A stretch of 64,000 nt of DNA from Tillandsia leiboldiana (taxonomy: Eukaryota > Streptophyta > Magnoliopsida > Poales > Bromeliaceae), in the NCBI GenBank assembly GCA_029204045.2, contig JAQNDB010000108.1, positions 1-64,000 on the forward strand. The letters are read 5' to 3'. Shown here piece after piece: positions 43,339 through 54,289 of the stretch; position 1 is the stretch's first letter, and every line of letters begins with the position of its first letter. Position numbers and translations under genes: made by a program. The notes under the pieces were generated by a model. The model was not told the origin of the DNA. It ran no database searches and saw only the letters and a program-made list of their open reading frames with translations.

Positions 43339-44691
43339 TGTTGGGTTATATGTAATACGGATCTAAATAGGGGAAAAAACACCTAGAGGGGGGTGAATAG
43401 GTGTAAACGCATAAACACTCAAAAAATCGTTGCGATAAAAACCCAATGCGGAAATAAAAATAATACGCAAGATTTTTACGTGGAAAACTCCATCACCGGA
43501 GTAAAAAACCACGGGACCGATAACTACGGCAGAAATCCACTAGAATTAAAACACGTACAAGGTGATTTACCGTACACACTTACGACTCAACCTTTTCCAT
43601 ACGCTCCTAGAGGATCTTCTCCGCTCGCTCCGCGACGCTTCTCGAATCCACGATCTGCGCCCAATGCCGAATCCACGGCGTCCAACGTCGAATCCACGAC
43701 GTCCGACCGAATCCACGGCCTTCACCCAATAGCACCCTTCGAATCCACGAACGTGCCTCGCTCCGAATCCACGAGAGCGGTTGAACCTTGAATCCACAAG
43801 GACACGCGAATCCACGCGCCGATTTTTGGGGTAAATCGTTGTTTTGGGTGGTGATGATCCGCCGAATACTTAGATCAAAGATAGATCGGAAATACCATCT
43901 AAGTATTCATTAGTTTGATTCAACTCAAGATGTGAGTATGAAAACCTAGAATCAAACTAATCAATATAGATGAAGAAACATAGAGTATTCTCTAATGATT
44001 TCCTTTCTTCTCTATATGTGGATCTAGAGGCGTATATATGAAAATGACGGCTATGGTTATTTTCGGCCTCTTTTTTGGATTAACCCTAGAAGAAGAGTCA
44101 TAGGGTCTATTTATAGGTTAGAAACCCTAGGAAGGAGATAGAAATCAAAAACCTAACATTTCTGGAGATTTTAAGGACGGCGATCCGGATCGGATTAACT
44201 GTGATCCGGATCGTCGCAACGAGTCAGGCAATTCCAGAAAAACGAAGGTTCGGGATCCGGATAGAAGTGCTTGATCCGGATCGTTCATACAGTTCACCAA
44301 ACATCAACGTTCGGGATCCGGATTGCGAAGCCTGATCCGGATCGTTCAAGGAAGATGGTAAACTCAGTGTTCGGGATCCGGATCAAGAGAGGCTACGATC
44401 CGGATTGAACTGGTGTATGAACGAACCACCTTCGGGATCCGGATCGAACAACCTGATCCGGATCCTGAACATGTCCCAAGTCCAGTTTTTGATTTTTATG
44501 CAATGAAAGATTCTTCCAAGTGTTTCTACACTACAAGAAGTATTCGGATCACACAAAATCTTAGGTTAAACATACCTGATCCTTTTGAATTCTTCTTTCT
44601 TGAGATTGAGTTAAACGATCCAACTTTCTTCACCTTCAATCTTCAAGACTTGAGACTTTCACGAAACTACGCCAACTCAAATTCCGTAACA
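43339..44691 (-). repeat. S2 5' LTR
   Basis: 1353 bp, TGTTACGG to CCCAACA in sense, homologous to the S1 LTRs. It retains TATAAATA (44108-44115), the CCGG palindrome array (about 44180-44465) and the TGGATT-loop hairpins (43641-43822). Confidence 0.93.
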
Positions 44692-45146
44692 CAAAGCTCT
44701 ACAACGAGGCTCGACAGGATAACCTGGAAATGACAAAGACCATTTTCCAACTCAAGGATGACTTACAGCGATTCTCTTCAGGAAGGAGTAAGTTGGATAG
44801 ACTTCTTGGTCTTGGTCAATCAAATCGGTTCGGCCTCGGATACACTCAAACTGGAAACAGTCCAAGTTCGAGTGGGACAGTTTTTGTGCCTCAGTCGGTA
44901 TCTCCTCCTCCGACACCGGAATTCAAGACAAACAACGACAACAAACCTACTTCATCCTCTTTGGGATCGTCAAGATCTAAGGTATGTTTTCGTTGTGGTG
45001 TTTCAGGGCACATAAGAAGATATTGCAAGACGGGAGTCAAATGCTCACCTCAAACATCTCTTGCAATGACTACCACAAAGGTGATTCCTCGGAAATCAAT
45101 TCCAAATCAATTGAAAGAAAAGAACCCTGGTAGTTTACCGCGCTAA
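44692..45146 (+). pseudogene. gag: S1 gag, C-terminal fragment
   Basis: The frame resumes with 'KLYNEARQDNLEMTKTIF' and passes a serine-rich segment to a CCHC knuckle 'CFRCGVSGHIRRYC' near 44985-45027. It is missing the gag segment between 'VTHEGTN' (31309) and this point, lost in the deletion that removed most of S2. It ends with a stop at 45144-45146; pol follows in another frame. Confidence 0.88.
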
Positions 45147-45183
45147 GACGACCACATCAAGGAGCAGCAATCGTTTTAACAAG

Positions 45184-47367
45184 ATGCTTTCACCTAGGCA
45201 TATAACTTCACGACCATTACCGACGCATTCCAAAAAGGTTTGGGTGCGCAAAGGTGAAATTTTTCCTTGTCTTGTTACCAATGTTTCCTTGCATGCATAT
45301 GATAGTTTGTCTTGGTATCTGGATAGCGGTTGTTCCCGTCACATGACCGGTGACAAAAATAGTTTTCAAAATCTTGAGAAAATCTCCGGTGGACTTGTTG
45401 TTTTCGGAGACGGTCGATCTTCCAAAATTGTTGGAAAAGGGACGGTAGCTATTCCAGATGGCCCGATTTTGAAAAACGTCTTATTTATTGATGGCCTTAA
45501 GACTAACCTCATAAGCATAAGTCAACTTTGCGACAATAGTTTTTCAGTTAACTTTTCATCTGTTGAATGCGTTGTAACTGATAAGGACCATGTCTTCTTT
45601 TTAAAAGGGGTTAGATCTGAAAACAATTGCTATGTTGTTCCTAATAAAATTTCAGAAAAATGTAATCTAGTTTCTTTGAATAATGAAACACTTTGGCATG
45701 AAAGGCTAGGTCACATAAATTTTAAGGAACTTGTTAAAATTTCAAACAAGGACGTGGTCAAGGGGGTTCCTAAACTTTTATTTAAACAAAACATTGTGTG
45801 TGGTGGTTGCCAAAAGGGAAAACAGTCCAGAACTGCACACAAGAACTTGAACCACGTTGGTACAAAACGGCCTTTGGAACTTTTACACATGGATTTAATG
45901 GGGCCAACTCGTCAACCATCTTTGGGAGGTAAATGGTATATTTTCTTGATGATTGATGATTTCTCTCGGTATTCTTGGTTAGCATTTTTAAAAGAGAAAG
46001 CTGATACTTTTGATTCTTTTCACGAGATTTGCCTTCGTATTATGATTGAAAAGAATGAAAAGATCATTCGTGTTAGAAGTGATAGAGGTGGAGAGTTCAT
46101 TAATTCTAAATTCATTGACTTTTGTACTTCAAACGGTATTAAGCATGAATTCTCTGCACCCTATACACCTCAACAGAATGGTGTTGTCGAGCGCAAGAAC
46201 AGGGTTGTTCAAGAGATGGCACGTGTTATGCTTCACAGCCGGAATTTACCGCTACATTTTTGGGCTGAAGCTGTGAACACTGCAATCTATGTAATTAATC
46301 GAGTTTATTTGCGCCCGGGAATGTTAAATACACCATATGAACTATGGTGTGGTAGAAAACCCAACATCAAATATTTTCGCATCTTCGGGAGTCGGTGTTA
46401 CACTTTACGTGACCGTGAAAATCTTGGAAAGTTTGACTCACGAAGTGACGAAGGGATTTTCTTGGGGTATTCTACTAATAGTAGAGCATATCGAGTATTT
46501 AACTTGGAATCTAAGACGATCGTAGAATCTATAAATGTTAAAGTAGATGAAGCTTTTCACTTTGCATCTGAAAAATCTACCCTCGATATCTCTCTAGATG
46601 ATGATTCTCCTGCCGTTGCATCTTCTCATAATAATACTTCCAATATTAATGATGCATCTAATGGTTCTTCAAGTTTATCTAATGTGCAGGAATCATCTCA
46701 TATATCTCCGAGTACTCCGTTTCAACAAACGCTACGAATCTCCAAGGATCATCCGGAATCGAATATTATTGGAGATCCACAAGAAGGAGTTAGAACTCGG
46801 AGGCAGTTGGTTTGTGGATTCGCTTGCTACGTATCTTTAATCGAACCAAAGAACATAGATGAAGCTCTTCAGGATGACTACTGGATTAAAGCAATGCAGG
46901 AAGAGCTCCATCAATTTGAGCGAAACAAAGTCTGGGAATTAACGAAGCCTCCAAAGCAACATAATGTGATAGGTACCAAATGGATCTTCAAGAACAAGAA
47001 AAATGAGGATGGTACTATCATCAGGAACAAGGCACGATTAGTTGCTCAAGGCTACTCTCAAGTAGAAGGTATAGACTTTGATGAAACATTCGCCCCTGTA
47101 GCTAGACTCGAGTCCATTCGTATACTATTTGCTATTGCTTGTCATTTTAAAATCAAATTATTTCAAATGGACGTTAGGAGCGCATTTCTAAGTGGGTTTT
47201 TAAATGAGGAAGTTTATGTGGCTCAACCGAAAGGTTTTGTAGACCATAAACAACCTAACCATGTTTTTCGTTTGAAAAAGGCTCTTTACGGTCTGAAACA
47301 AGCACCGCGAGCATGGTACGAAAGGTTGACAAAGCACCTTTTGGAGAAGGGCTACACTCGAGGGTGA
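45184..47367 (+). pseudogene. pol: S1 pol: protease, integrase and first part of reverse transcriptase
   Basis: 727 codons from the first ATG in this frame. Domains in order are the aspartic protease 'WYLDSGCSRHMTG' (DSG near residue 45), a GAG-pre-integrase zinc-binding segment with 'LWHERLGHI' and 'CGGCQKGKQ' (HHCC), the integrase core with D in 'LLHMDLMGP', D in 'VRSDRGGEF' and E in 'NGVVERKN', then RT with 'VARLESIRILFAIA' and 'YGLKQAPRAWYERL'. A TGA at 47365-47367 stands where a Gly codon (GGA) is expected, and the same frame continues beyond. The order IN before RT identifies Ty1/copia. Confidence 0.95.
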
Positions 47368-48372
47368 GCTGATAGGACTCTCTTTGTGAAGCATTATCAA
47401 AGCAATTTCATTGTAGCACAAATCTATGTCGATGACATTGTATTTGGCGCAACAAGAGATAATGATGCTTCTAAATTCGCGGAGACCATGGAAAGCGAAT
47501 TTGAGATGTCCATGATGGGCGAATTGACTTATTTCCTTGGATTGCAAATTAAACAAAATGATGAAGGTATTCACTTGAGTCAATCCAAGTATGCAATGGA
47601 GTTGGTTAAAAAGTTTGATCTTGAAAATTCGAAGGGTTTTCCGACTCCAATGGGAACTAGCCACAAGGGACTTGGAAGTGAATCACAAAGTGAGAATGTA
47701 GACGAGAAACTGTATCGAAGTATGATTGGAAGTCTACTTTACCTCACGGCTAGTCGCCCGGATATATCTTTTGGTGTTGGGATCTGCGCGAGATATCAAT
47801 CTGCACCAAAGGAGGTTCACCTGAAAGCGGTGAAAAGGATCATCCAGTATATCAAAGGATCAATTAATTTCGGAATTTGGTATCCTATGGGAACAAGTTT
47901 GGATATTGTTGGATACTCAGATGCCGATTGGGCAGGATCAGTGGATGATCGGAAAAGCACGAGTGGTGCATGCTTCTATCTTGGCCATTGCCTTGTTGCA
48001 TGGCACAATAAAAAGCAGAATTGCATAGCACTCTCGACTGCCGAAGCGGAATACATTTCAGCGGGTAGTTGTTCAACCCAACTCATTTGGATGAAAAGTG
48101 TGTTGAGCGACTTCCGGATTTCAGCATCTTCGGTAACAATTCTTTGTGACAACACAAGTGCAATTAACATTTCTAAAAACCCTATGTTGCACTCTAGAAC
48201 AAAACATATTGAACTTAGATATCATTTTCTTAGAGAGCTAGTTGAATCAAATACTCTTCAACTTTCATATATTTCAACTGAGGATCAATTAGCTGACATT
48301 CTAACAAAACCTTTGGATCAAAAACGTTTTATTCATTTGCGAAAAGCAATTGGAATGCTTTCCTTGAAATAA
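47368..48372 (+). CDS. pol: S1 pol: rest of reverse transcriptase and RNase H
   Basis: In-frame continuation after the internal stop. It contains YVDD ('IYVDDIVFG'), 'GELTYFLGLQI', and RNase H with 'GYSDADWAGSVDDRKSTSG', 'STAEAEYISAG' and 'CDNTSAINI', ending with 'TKPLDQKRF'. These are the normal copia C-terminal domains, with catalytic Asp/Glu residues present. First in-frame ATG at 47386. Without the upstream part it would not make an active polymerase, so it is functionally a pseudogene portion although open. Confidence 0.93.
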   Translation, partial: ADRTLFVKHYQSNFIVAQIYVDDIVFGATRDNDASKFAETMESEFEMSMMGELTYFLGLQIKQNDEGIHLSQSKYAMELVKKFDLENSKGFPTPMGTSHKGLGSESQSENVDEKLYRSMIGSLLYLTASRPDISFGVGICARYQSAPKEVHLKAVKRIIQYIKGSINFGIWYPMGTSLDIVGYSDADWAGSVDDRKSTSGACFYLGHCLVAWHNKKQNCIALSTAEAEYISAGSCSTQLIWMKSVLSDFRISASSVTILCDNTSAINISKNPMLHSRTKHIELRYHFLRELVESNTLQLSYISTEDQLADILTKPLDQKRFIHLRKAIGMLSLK

Positions 48373-49310
48373 ACTTCTTTTTGAAATCCTTGCTTAGGAT
48401 AGGTTTTGTCTTTGTTTTGTTTTGTTCATTATCTATGTTTGTACATAGGACATTAATTGAGCATAGATCATAATTGACTTTAATTGCATCTTTTCGCACA
48501 TTTAGAAATTTATTATGCTTTTGCCATCATAATATTTCACTGTTGCAATGATCATTTATGTTAATTAAATCATCTTCTGAGTGATCAAAGTCAATTTCTC
48601 TCTCTCAATGATCTCTTGGTATAGTCATTATCTTATTTGACTGCTTAGTCGAGTATGAAATCGAGATCAATTTTTGGTTGAATACTTTATATCTTAAATA
48701 ATTGATAGCCAATTGAGGGGGAGTCAAAGAAAAGTAAAATGCTCAAAAGATGTGGAAAGAGTTACATCCCAATGAGGAGTGTGAAAACTACCACCACATG
48801 GAGGAAAGAGTTACCACCTCGGTCGTCCGAGTATTGTGTGCAGCTACCACATGTATACCAAGCATGGTTGTTCAAATTTTTGATTAAGTAAAATGCATGT
48901 TGAAATACTTGACTCCGTCAAATTTCAAGGTTGGTATAAGGTGGGTTTTTAAAGAAAGATGCTCAAAGAGCCACTCTCTTCAACAGATTGTCTAGATACA
49001 TTATCTACTATATTTGGGATTTCAAACATCTATTGATCTTTGTATTTCATTTTCTTTACTGAATTGATGATTTGATAAAGGCATTACTCATAAGATCAAG
49101 TTAGATGTAATTGAAGGTGTTCAACTTTAAAGGATTTAATTTTTGTAAATTCTCGTTTCATTTTTGGATATTATTGATAGATTTGGCATAATCTAATTCT
49201 TGTCGTATGAAACGATGATTTTTGTTTAAAGTTGATACACATTTGTGCTTACAATCTTTTTCTGGTTTTTCTTGAATTTCTCTGAAATTTTCTAAAGAAA
49301 AAGTTGGAGC
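48373..49310 (+). other. S1 spacer between pol and envelope-like ORF
   Basis: A/T-rich, no ORF of note. It includes a polypurine-like motif TTGAGGGGGAGTC (about 48713-48725) resembling the true tract before the 3' LTR. Confidence 0.7.
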
Positions 49311-49481
49311 CGATCCGGATCGGGCAAGATGATCCGGATCCCGAACGCAGGTATTCTTCTGCGGGCTGACGATCCGGATTGGACCTGCCGATCCGGATCC
49401 CGAACGCAGTTTCTCACTGCGGGTAGCCGATCCGGATCGCAAGCATGGTCTGATCCGGATCGCGGCTAGGGTTTTATAAAG
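49311..49481 (+). promoter_or_regulatory. Putative internal promoter of S1 envelope-like gene
   Basis: Six ATCCGGAT-type palindromes (49311-49461) are followed at once by TTTATAAAG (about 49473-49481). The S1 LTR has the same motif followed by a TATA box, so this block looks like a second copy of the LTR promoter module. Promoter activity is inference. Confidence 0.5.
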
Positions 49482-49596
49482 AACAAAAGGGTTTTGATTT
49501 CTTTTACTCCAATCTTTTGTTCCAAAGTTTCCAGAGCCTCTCTCTCTAGATTTCATCTTTCTTGGAAGCTTTCAAACTCAAGTTCTTCAACTCCAA

Positions 49597-49980
49597 GTAA
49601 GTTTTATTGATCAAAATCTCGGTTTTTCACCGTTTTTCTCTATTCCTCCTCAAACGTGATGAATTTCTTGGATCAATTTTGTTTGTGGATGGTTTTTGAT
49701 CAAATTTCTTTTGAAATAAGAACTCTGGGTAGATTAGTTTTGATTATATGCTAGGTATTCTCAAGATAAACGGATTTTTGGTCTTCGATTTCAAAAATTT
49801 CGGTTTTAGGGTATATAATAAGGATTTTCAAAAATCATGCAATTGATCTGTTTTTAAAAATCTCTTTTACAAAACTAATTTGATTTTTAGTCTCTCTACA
49901 CGATAATGATTGTTTGGGTACAATTTTTCAAATCTTTGAAAATTAACAATTTTTTCGTGTTCTTGTGTTGTTGCTCACAG
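49597..49980 (+). other. Putative GT-AG intron in the leader of the envelope-like transcript
   Basis: A donor GTAAGT after CTCCAA (49597) and an acceptor TTGCTCACAG (ending 49980) enclose 384 A/T-rich bases with T-rich runs, as in plant introns. The envelope-like ORF begins shortly after. Unproven without RNA. Confidence 0.45.
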
Positions 49981-50010
49981 GATTTCAATCTTCTTAATGC
50001 ACTTGGATCA

Positions 50011-51746
50011 ATGGGATTCTCATGGATCATTCTTTTATTGGTCACTATGGTGCACACTCGGGCCACAAACAAATTAAAGAGAGCTAAGAAAACACAACAA
50101 AAAGGTGAGTTTCATATGATCAGCGACACAGATGTAGAAGTAGATTGCCAAGAGATAGATTGGACTGAATTAACAGATGATGATGAATCAATGCCCGATG
50201 CATCGAAAGAAAAAGCACCCATGGACAAAGGTAAAGCACCTATGACTGCACCAACCATCTCGGTGAAAAGGAAACGACTTGCTCGACGGTTTGGACGAGC
50301 ACGAGGTTTCATGTCTAACAAATCGATTATTCCGGATTCTCCACCTCGTGAGGAACAAGTGTTCATTAATGCGGATCGCCTAAGGGCATTTGAGAATCGT
50401 GAATGCATTGGTGAGAGGCATGTTAATATTGAGGCTCTACGAGATCACTCCCCTGAGTTTGGCGTTCTGATTGAACAAGCAAATCTTATTCAAGTTTGTA
50501 CGAGCACGAGGTTTCACCTATGACTGCACCCATGGACAAAGGTAAAGCACCTATGACTGCACCAACCATCTCGGTGAAAAGGAAACGACTTGCTCGACGG
50601 TTTGGACGAGCACGAGGTTTCATGTCTAACAAATCGATTATTCCGGATTCTCCACCTCGTGAGGAACAAGTGTTCATTAATGCGGATCGCCTAAGGGCAT
50701 TTGAGAATCGTGAATGCATTGGTGAGAGGCATGTTAATATTGAGGCTCTACGAGATCACTCCCCTGAGTTTGGCGTTCTGATTGAACAAGCAAATCTTAT
50801 TCAAGTTTGTCGATTTCCAGAAGTGCTTGGATACTGTCTGCATCATGTAAGGGCCTTCTATACAAATGCACGGCACCTTCGAGAAATTGAAAACGGTCCA
50901 ATGGAATTTTACACGAATATCCAAGGCACAAGATTCAAAATTACTCCACAATTGATTGGCGAGGTTTTGGGAATGCCTGCCAGCAAGACAGGAGTTAATT
51001 ACTTGAAGGGAAAGGTTTTGACGAACACTTTGTGGCAAATGGTTATAAAGGGAATTTGTTTGGAAGGAACGCAATCAACGGAGAAATCGATCAGATCCAA
51101 AGAACTTCGTCTTGAGTACCGATTCCTAAACTTCATCACCTGTTACAATATCCTTCCAAATTTGCAGACGAAAGTCTTGAGATGGGATCGAATGCTATTT
51201 TTGTATCTCTTAGGACATCCGTCTGAGGCAATGGGATTGAATATCAACATTCCATACATTATTTGGAATAGAATGACAAGATATGTTGAGCACCCTCATC
51301 CCACAGAAAGAATTCCATTTCCACTGATTATAATGAGGATCTTGAAGAAATTTCAGGCTGATATTACTTCACCGACTTATCATCAATGTTTGGGTATGAT
51401 CGATGAGTCCACCGTTGTGAAGTCACTTCACAAATTACCACATGTTACTCCGACACCGTCCACTGGTAAGAAACCTTGTGTCGGCACCTTGGCCTCACCG
51501 TCTCAACAAGCACCTGGCGCGGATGAAGACGCATCAGTAACTTCGATCTTCAAGCAACAACAGCGCCTATCTCTTGAGCAAGAGCGAATAACCAAAGAAC
51601 AAAGCCGAATGTCTGAAGAACTCGAGATCATAACCGCATCCCAAATTACATTGACCAAGAAAGTAAATTCGATGAAGAAATTGATCAAGAACATGTTCGC
51701 TAAGATGGGATATAGTGCGTCTGAGGATTCAGACTCCGATAATTAA
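50011..51746 (+). pseudogene. S1 envelope-like ORF, broken by an internal duplication
   Basis: The first frame (ATG 50011, alternative ATG 50047) starts with a short hydrophobic segment ('WIILLLVTM'), then basic and acidic regions, and stops at 50521-50523. A second frame (50496-51746) repeats the middle part and continues through a globular region ('GEVLGMPASK', 'RFLNFITCYNILPN') to a coiled-coil-like, Gln/Glu-rich C-terminus. The position after pol matches the envelope-like gene of Sireviruses; the globular part resembles the 'putative plant transposon protein' family. Its role is unknown; it is not shown to be a true envelope. The 285-bp duplication shifts the frame. Described only as found. 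Confidence 0.72.
50215..50810 (+). repeat. 285-bp direct duplication with 26-bp scrambled linker
   Basis: 50215-50499 repeats as 50526-50810. The 26-bp linker between them consists of pieces identical to 50295-50311 and 50237-50247. The offset of 311 bp shifts the frame. Confidence 0.9.
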
Positions 51747-52469
51747 TTTTTGCTCTAACAATTTTTGTGCAGGCTTTAACCTTTTTTTCTCAGTTTTTAG
51801 GACTTACTCTTAGTTCTAGTTCTTACTTTTAGGAACAAATTTTTTGAAACTTCTTGACTCTCCTTAAATTTTTATGATTTTGGCTTTGTTTGTGACAAAA
51901 AGGGGGAGAGAGTTTGGAGAGAACTTGAACAATGATGATGTGAATATCGAACTTGAACAATGATGATGTGAATGTGTGAACATCGAGGTAAGTATAACCT
52001 CAACTTGAAAGGTAAGTAGAACTTCAACTTTTGGTTTTCATTTGTTTGACTGCATGCCTCGACTAACTACTCAACTAACTATTTGGGCATGTAATATAAC
52101 TAACAAGTTGATGTTCACTAACATGACATTTGGTTTTTGATTGCATAGAAGATATGTTGGTGTTTTAACTATGATCAGTTTACATATCTGAATGTATAAA
52201 TGTCATGGTAAGTATAAATGAGTATAAACTTCATCTCTGTATATGGTTTTTGAATGATATAAAATTCTTGAGGTATCTAACGATTTCTTTTGTCAAGAAT
52301 GATTTCTTTTGCAGAGAGCACAGATGTCTAAGTCTAGAGTCTGTTTTAGGAGTTTAACTCATGTATTTTATTTTGGATCTCCATTGTAAATTTTTGTTGT
52401 ATGGTGATAGCAACAAAAATATCTTTTTGAATTTTCTTTAGTGGATCTGTGTTTTGTCACGAAACCGCC
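51747..52469 (+). other. S1 3' untranslated spacer
   Basis: A/T-rich, no gene. Contains a polypurine-like AAAAAGGGGGAGAGAG near 51896 and short direct repeats (GAACTTGAACAATGATGATG, twice near 51923-51970). Confidence 0.7.
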
Positions 52470-52481
52470 AAAGGGGGAGAT
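52470..52481 (+). promoter_or_regulatory. S1 polypurine tract
   Basis: AAAGGGGGAGAT just before the 3' LTR start TGTTACGG. Confidence 0.88.
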
Positions 52482-53819
52482 TGTTACGGAATTTGAGTTG
52501 GCGTAGTTTCGTGAAAGTTTCAAGTATTGAAGATTGAAGGTGAAGAAAGTTGGATCATTTAACTCAATCTCAAGAAAGAAGAATTCAAAAGGATCAGGTA
52601 TGTTTAACTAAAGATTTTGTGTGATCCGAATACTTCTTGTAGTGTAGAAACACTTGGAAGAATCTTTCATTGCATAAAAATCAAAAACTGGACTTGGGAC
52701 ATGTTCAGGATCCGGATCAGGTTGTTCAATCCGGATCCCGAAGGTGGTTCGTTCATACACCAGTTCAATCCGGATCGTAGCCTCTCTTGATCCGGATCCC
52801 GAACACTGAGTTTACCATTTTCCTTGAACGATCCGGATCAGGCTTTGCAATCCGGATCCCGAACGTTGATGTTTGGTGAACTGTATGAACGATCCGGATC
52901 AAGCACTTCGATCCGGATCCCGAACCTTCGTTTTTCTGGAACTACCTGACTCGTTACGACGATCCGGATCACAGCTAATCCGATCCGGATCGCCGTCCGT
53001 AAAATATCCAGAAATGGTAGGTTTTTGATTCTTATCTCCTTCCTAGGGTTTCTAACCTATAAATACACCCTATGACTCCTTTTCTAGGGTAAAGAAAAAT
53101 AGCCGTCATATTCATATCTTATTTTATACGGCTCTAGATCCACATATAGAGAAGAAAGGAAATCATTAGAGAATACTCTATGTTTCTTCATCTATATTGA
53201 TTAGTTTGATTCTAGGTTTTCATACTCACATCTTGAGTTGAATCAAACTAATGAATACTTAGATGGTATTTCCGATCTATCTTTGATCTAAGTATTCGGC
53301 GGATCATCACCACCAAAAACAACGATTTACCCCAAAAATCGACGCGTGGATTCGCGTGTCCTTGTGGATTCAAGGTTCAACTGCTCTCGTGGATTCGGAG
53401 CGAGGCACGTTCGTGGATTCGAAGGGTGCTATTGGGTGAAGACCGTGGACTCGGTCGGACGTCGTGGATTCGACGTTGGACGCCGTGGATTCGGCGTTGG
53501 GCGCAGATCGTGGATTCGAGAAGCGTCGTGGAGCGAGCGGAGAAGATCCTCTAGGAGCGTATGGAAAAGGTTGAGTCGTAAGTGTGTACGGTAAATCACC
53601 TTGTACGTGTTTTAATTCTAGTGGATTTCGCCGTGTTATCGGTCCCGTGGTTTTTTACTCCGGTGATGGAGTTTTCCACGTAAAAATCTTGCGAGTTATT
53701 TTTATTTCCGCATTGGGTTTTTATCGCAACGATTTTTGAGTGTTTATACGTTTACACCTATTCACCCCCCTCTAGGTGTTTTTTCCCCTATTTAGATCCT
53801 TATTACATATAACCCAACA
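52482..53819 (+). repeat. S1 3' LTR
   Basis: 1338 bp, equal in length to the 5' LTR. It keeps TATAAATA (53058-53065), the palindrome array (about 52709-52993) and the hairpin row (53341-53520). Confidence 0.95.
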
Positions 53820-53824
53820 ATTCG
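53820..53824. repeat. Target-site duplication ATTCG, right copy (S1)
   Basis: Matches 18851-18855; the GB LTR resumes after it. Confidence 0.95.
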
Positions 53825-54244
53825 CCCAATCTTTTATTTTCCAATTTGGGTTTAGTCCGATTGTGCCAAAACAACTATTTAATTTTGGCGTTTGGGGATT
53901 AGGTTTTAGGAACCCCCCCTTCTTCTTATCTTACCCTAACGCACGATACCCCGAGCGCGGACAAGAGCGTTTTCCCCCAAACCCTCCTCTTCACGTGGAT
54001 CGGCGTGGAGCACCGCGGCGGAACGATCGAGGAAGAGGAAAGACCACCACACAACCTTTTTCCCCGGAACCGGGCACGCAAGAACGGACGATCCCTCCTC
54101 TCCCAACCATCGTCATTGTAACCGAGGTGAGACGGAGGTTTTACTGTTCTTAGTAAATTCTTGGTTTTCTTCTTGTTGTTGGCTTCCGGAAAAGGGGAGG
54201 GAGCACAGGCGACGGATTCTTCGGAATCCGGCGCATGTGCGAAA

Positions 54245-54269
54245 CCCCCCCCCCCCCCCCCCCCCCCCC
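54245..54269 (+). repeat. 25-base poly-C run in GB LTR
   Basis: An uninterrupted C25 next to the GC-rich array. The GA LTR has a C19 run at 15194-15212. Confidence 0.9.
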
Positions 54270-54289
54270 AAGCGGGTGGCGTACCCGTG

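Larger units (their letters stand above)
41664..44691 (-). mobile_element. S2: truncated antisense Sirevirus (5' LTR and gag only)
   Basis: The 5' LTR (43339-44691), primer site (43322-43338) and gag (41664-43305) are in S1-like order on the minus strand. Pol and the 3' LTR are missing because of the deletion junction at 41663/41664. On the right it abuts S1 gag, with CAAAG (44692-44696) as the presumed target duplication. It is closely related to S1 but not identical, for example in the loop and stem of hairpin 5. Confidence 0.88.
18856..53819 (+). mobile_element. S1: Sirevirus-type Ty1/copia element, split by three later insertions
   Basis: LTRs of equal length (18856-20193 and 52482-53819, 1338 bp each; TGTTACGG...ACCCAACA) flank gag, pol and an envelope-like ORF in the copia order protease-integrase-RT-RNase H. 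ATTCG duplications enclose the whole. E3, E4 and the antisense S2 sit in its gag. A downstream envelope-like ORF, the initiator-Met primer site and repeated polypurine motifs are hallmarks of the Sirevirus genus. Without insertions it would be roughly 11 kb. Coding regions carry stops and gaps, so it is not autonomous now. Confidence 0.94.

Noticed and set aside
47362..47390. Programmed readthrough at the S1 pol TGA
   Set aside because: Position inside the RT domain and a one-base difference from Gly make a simple nonsense mutation more likely.
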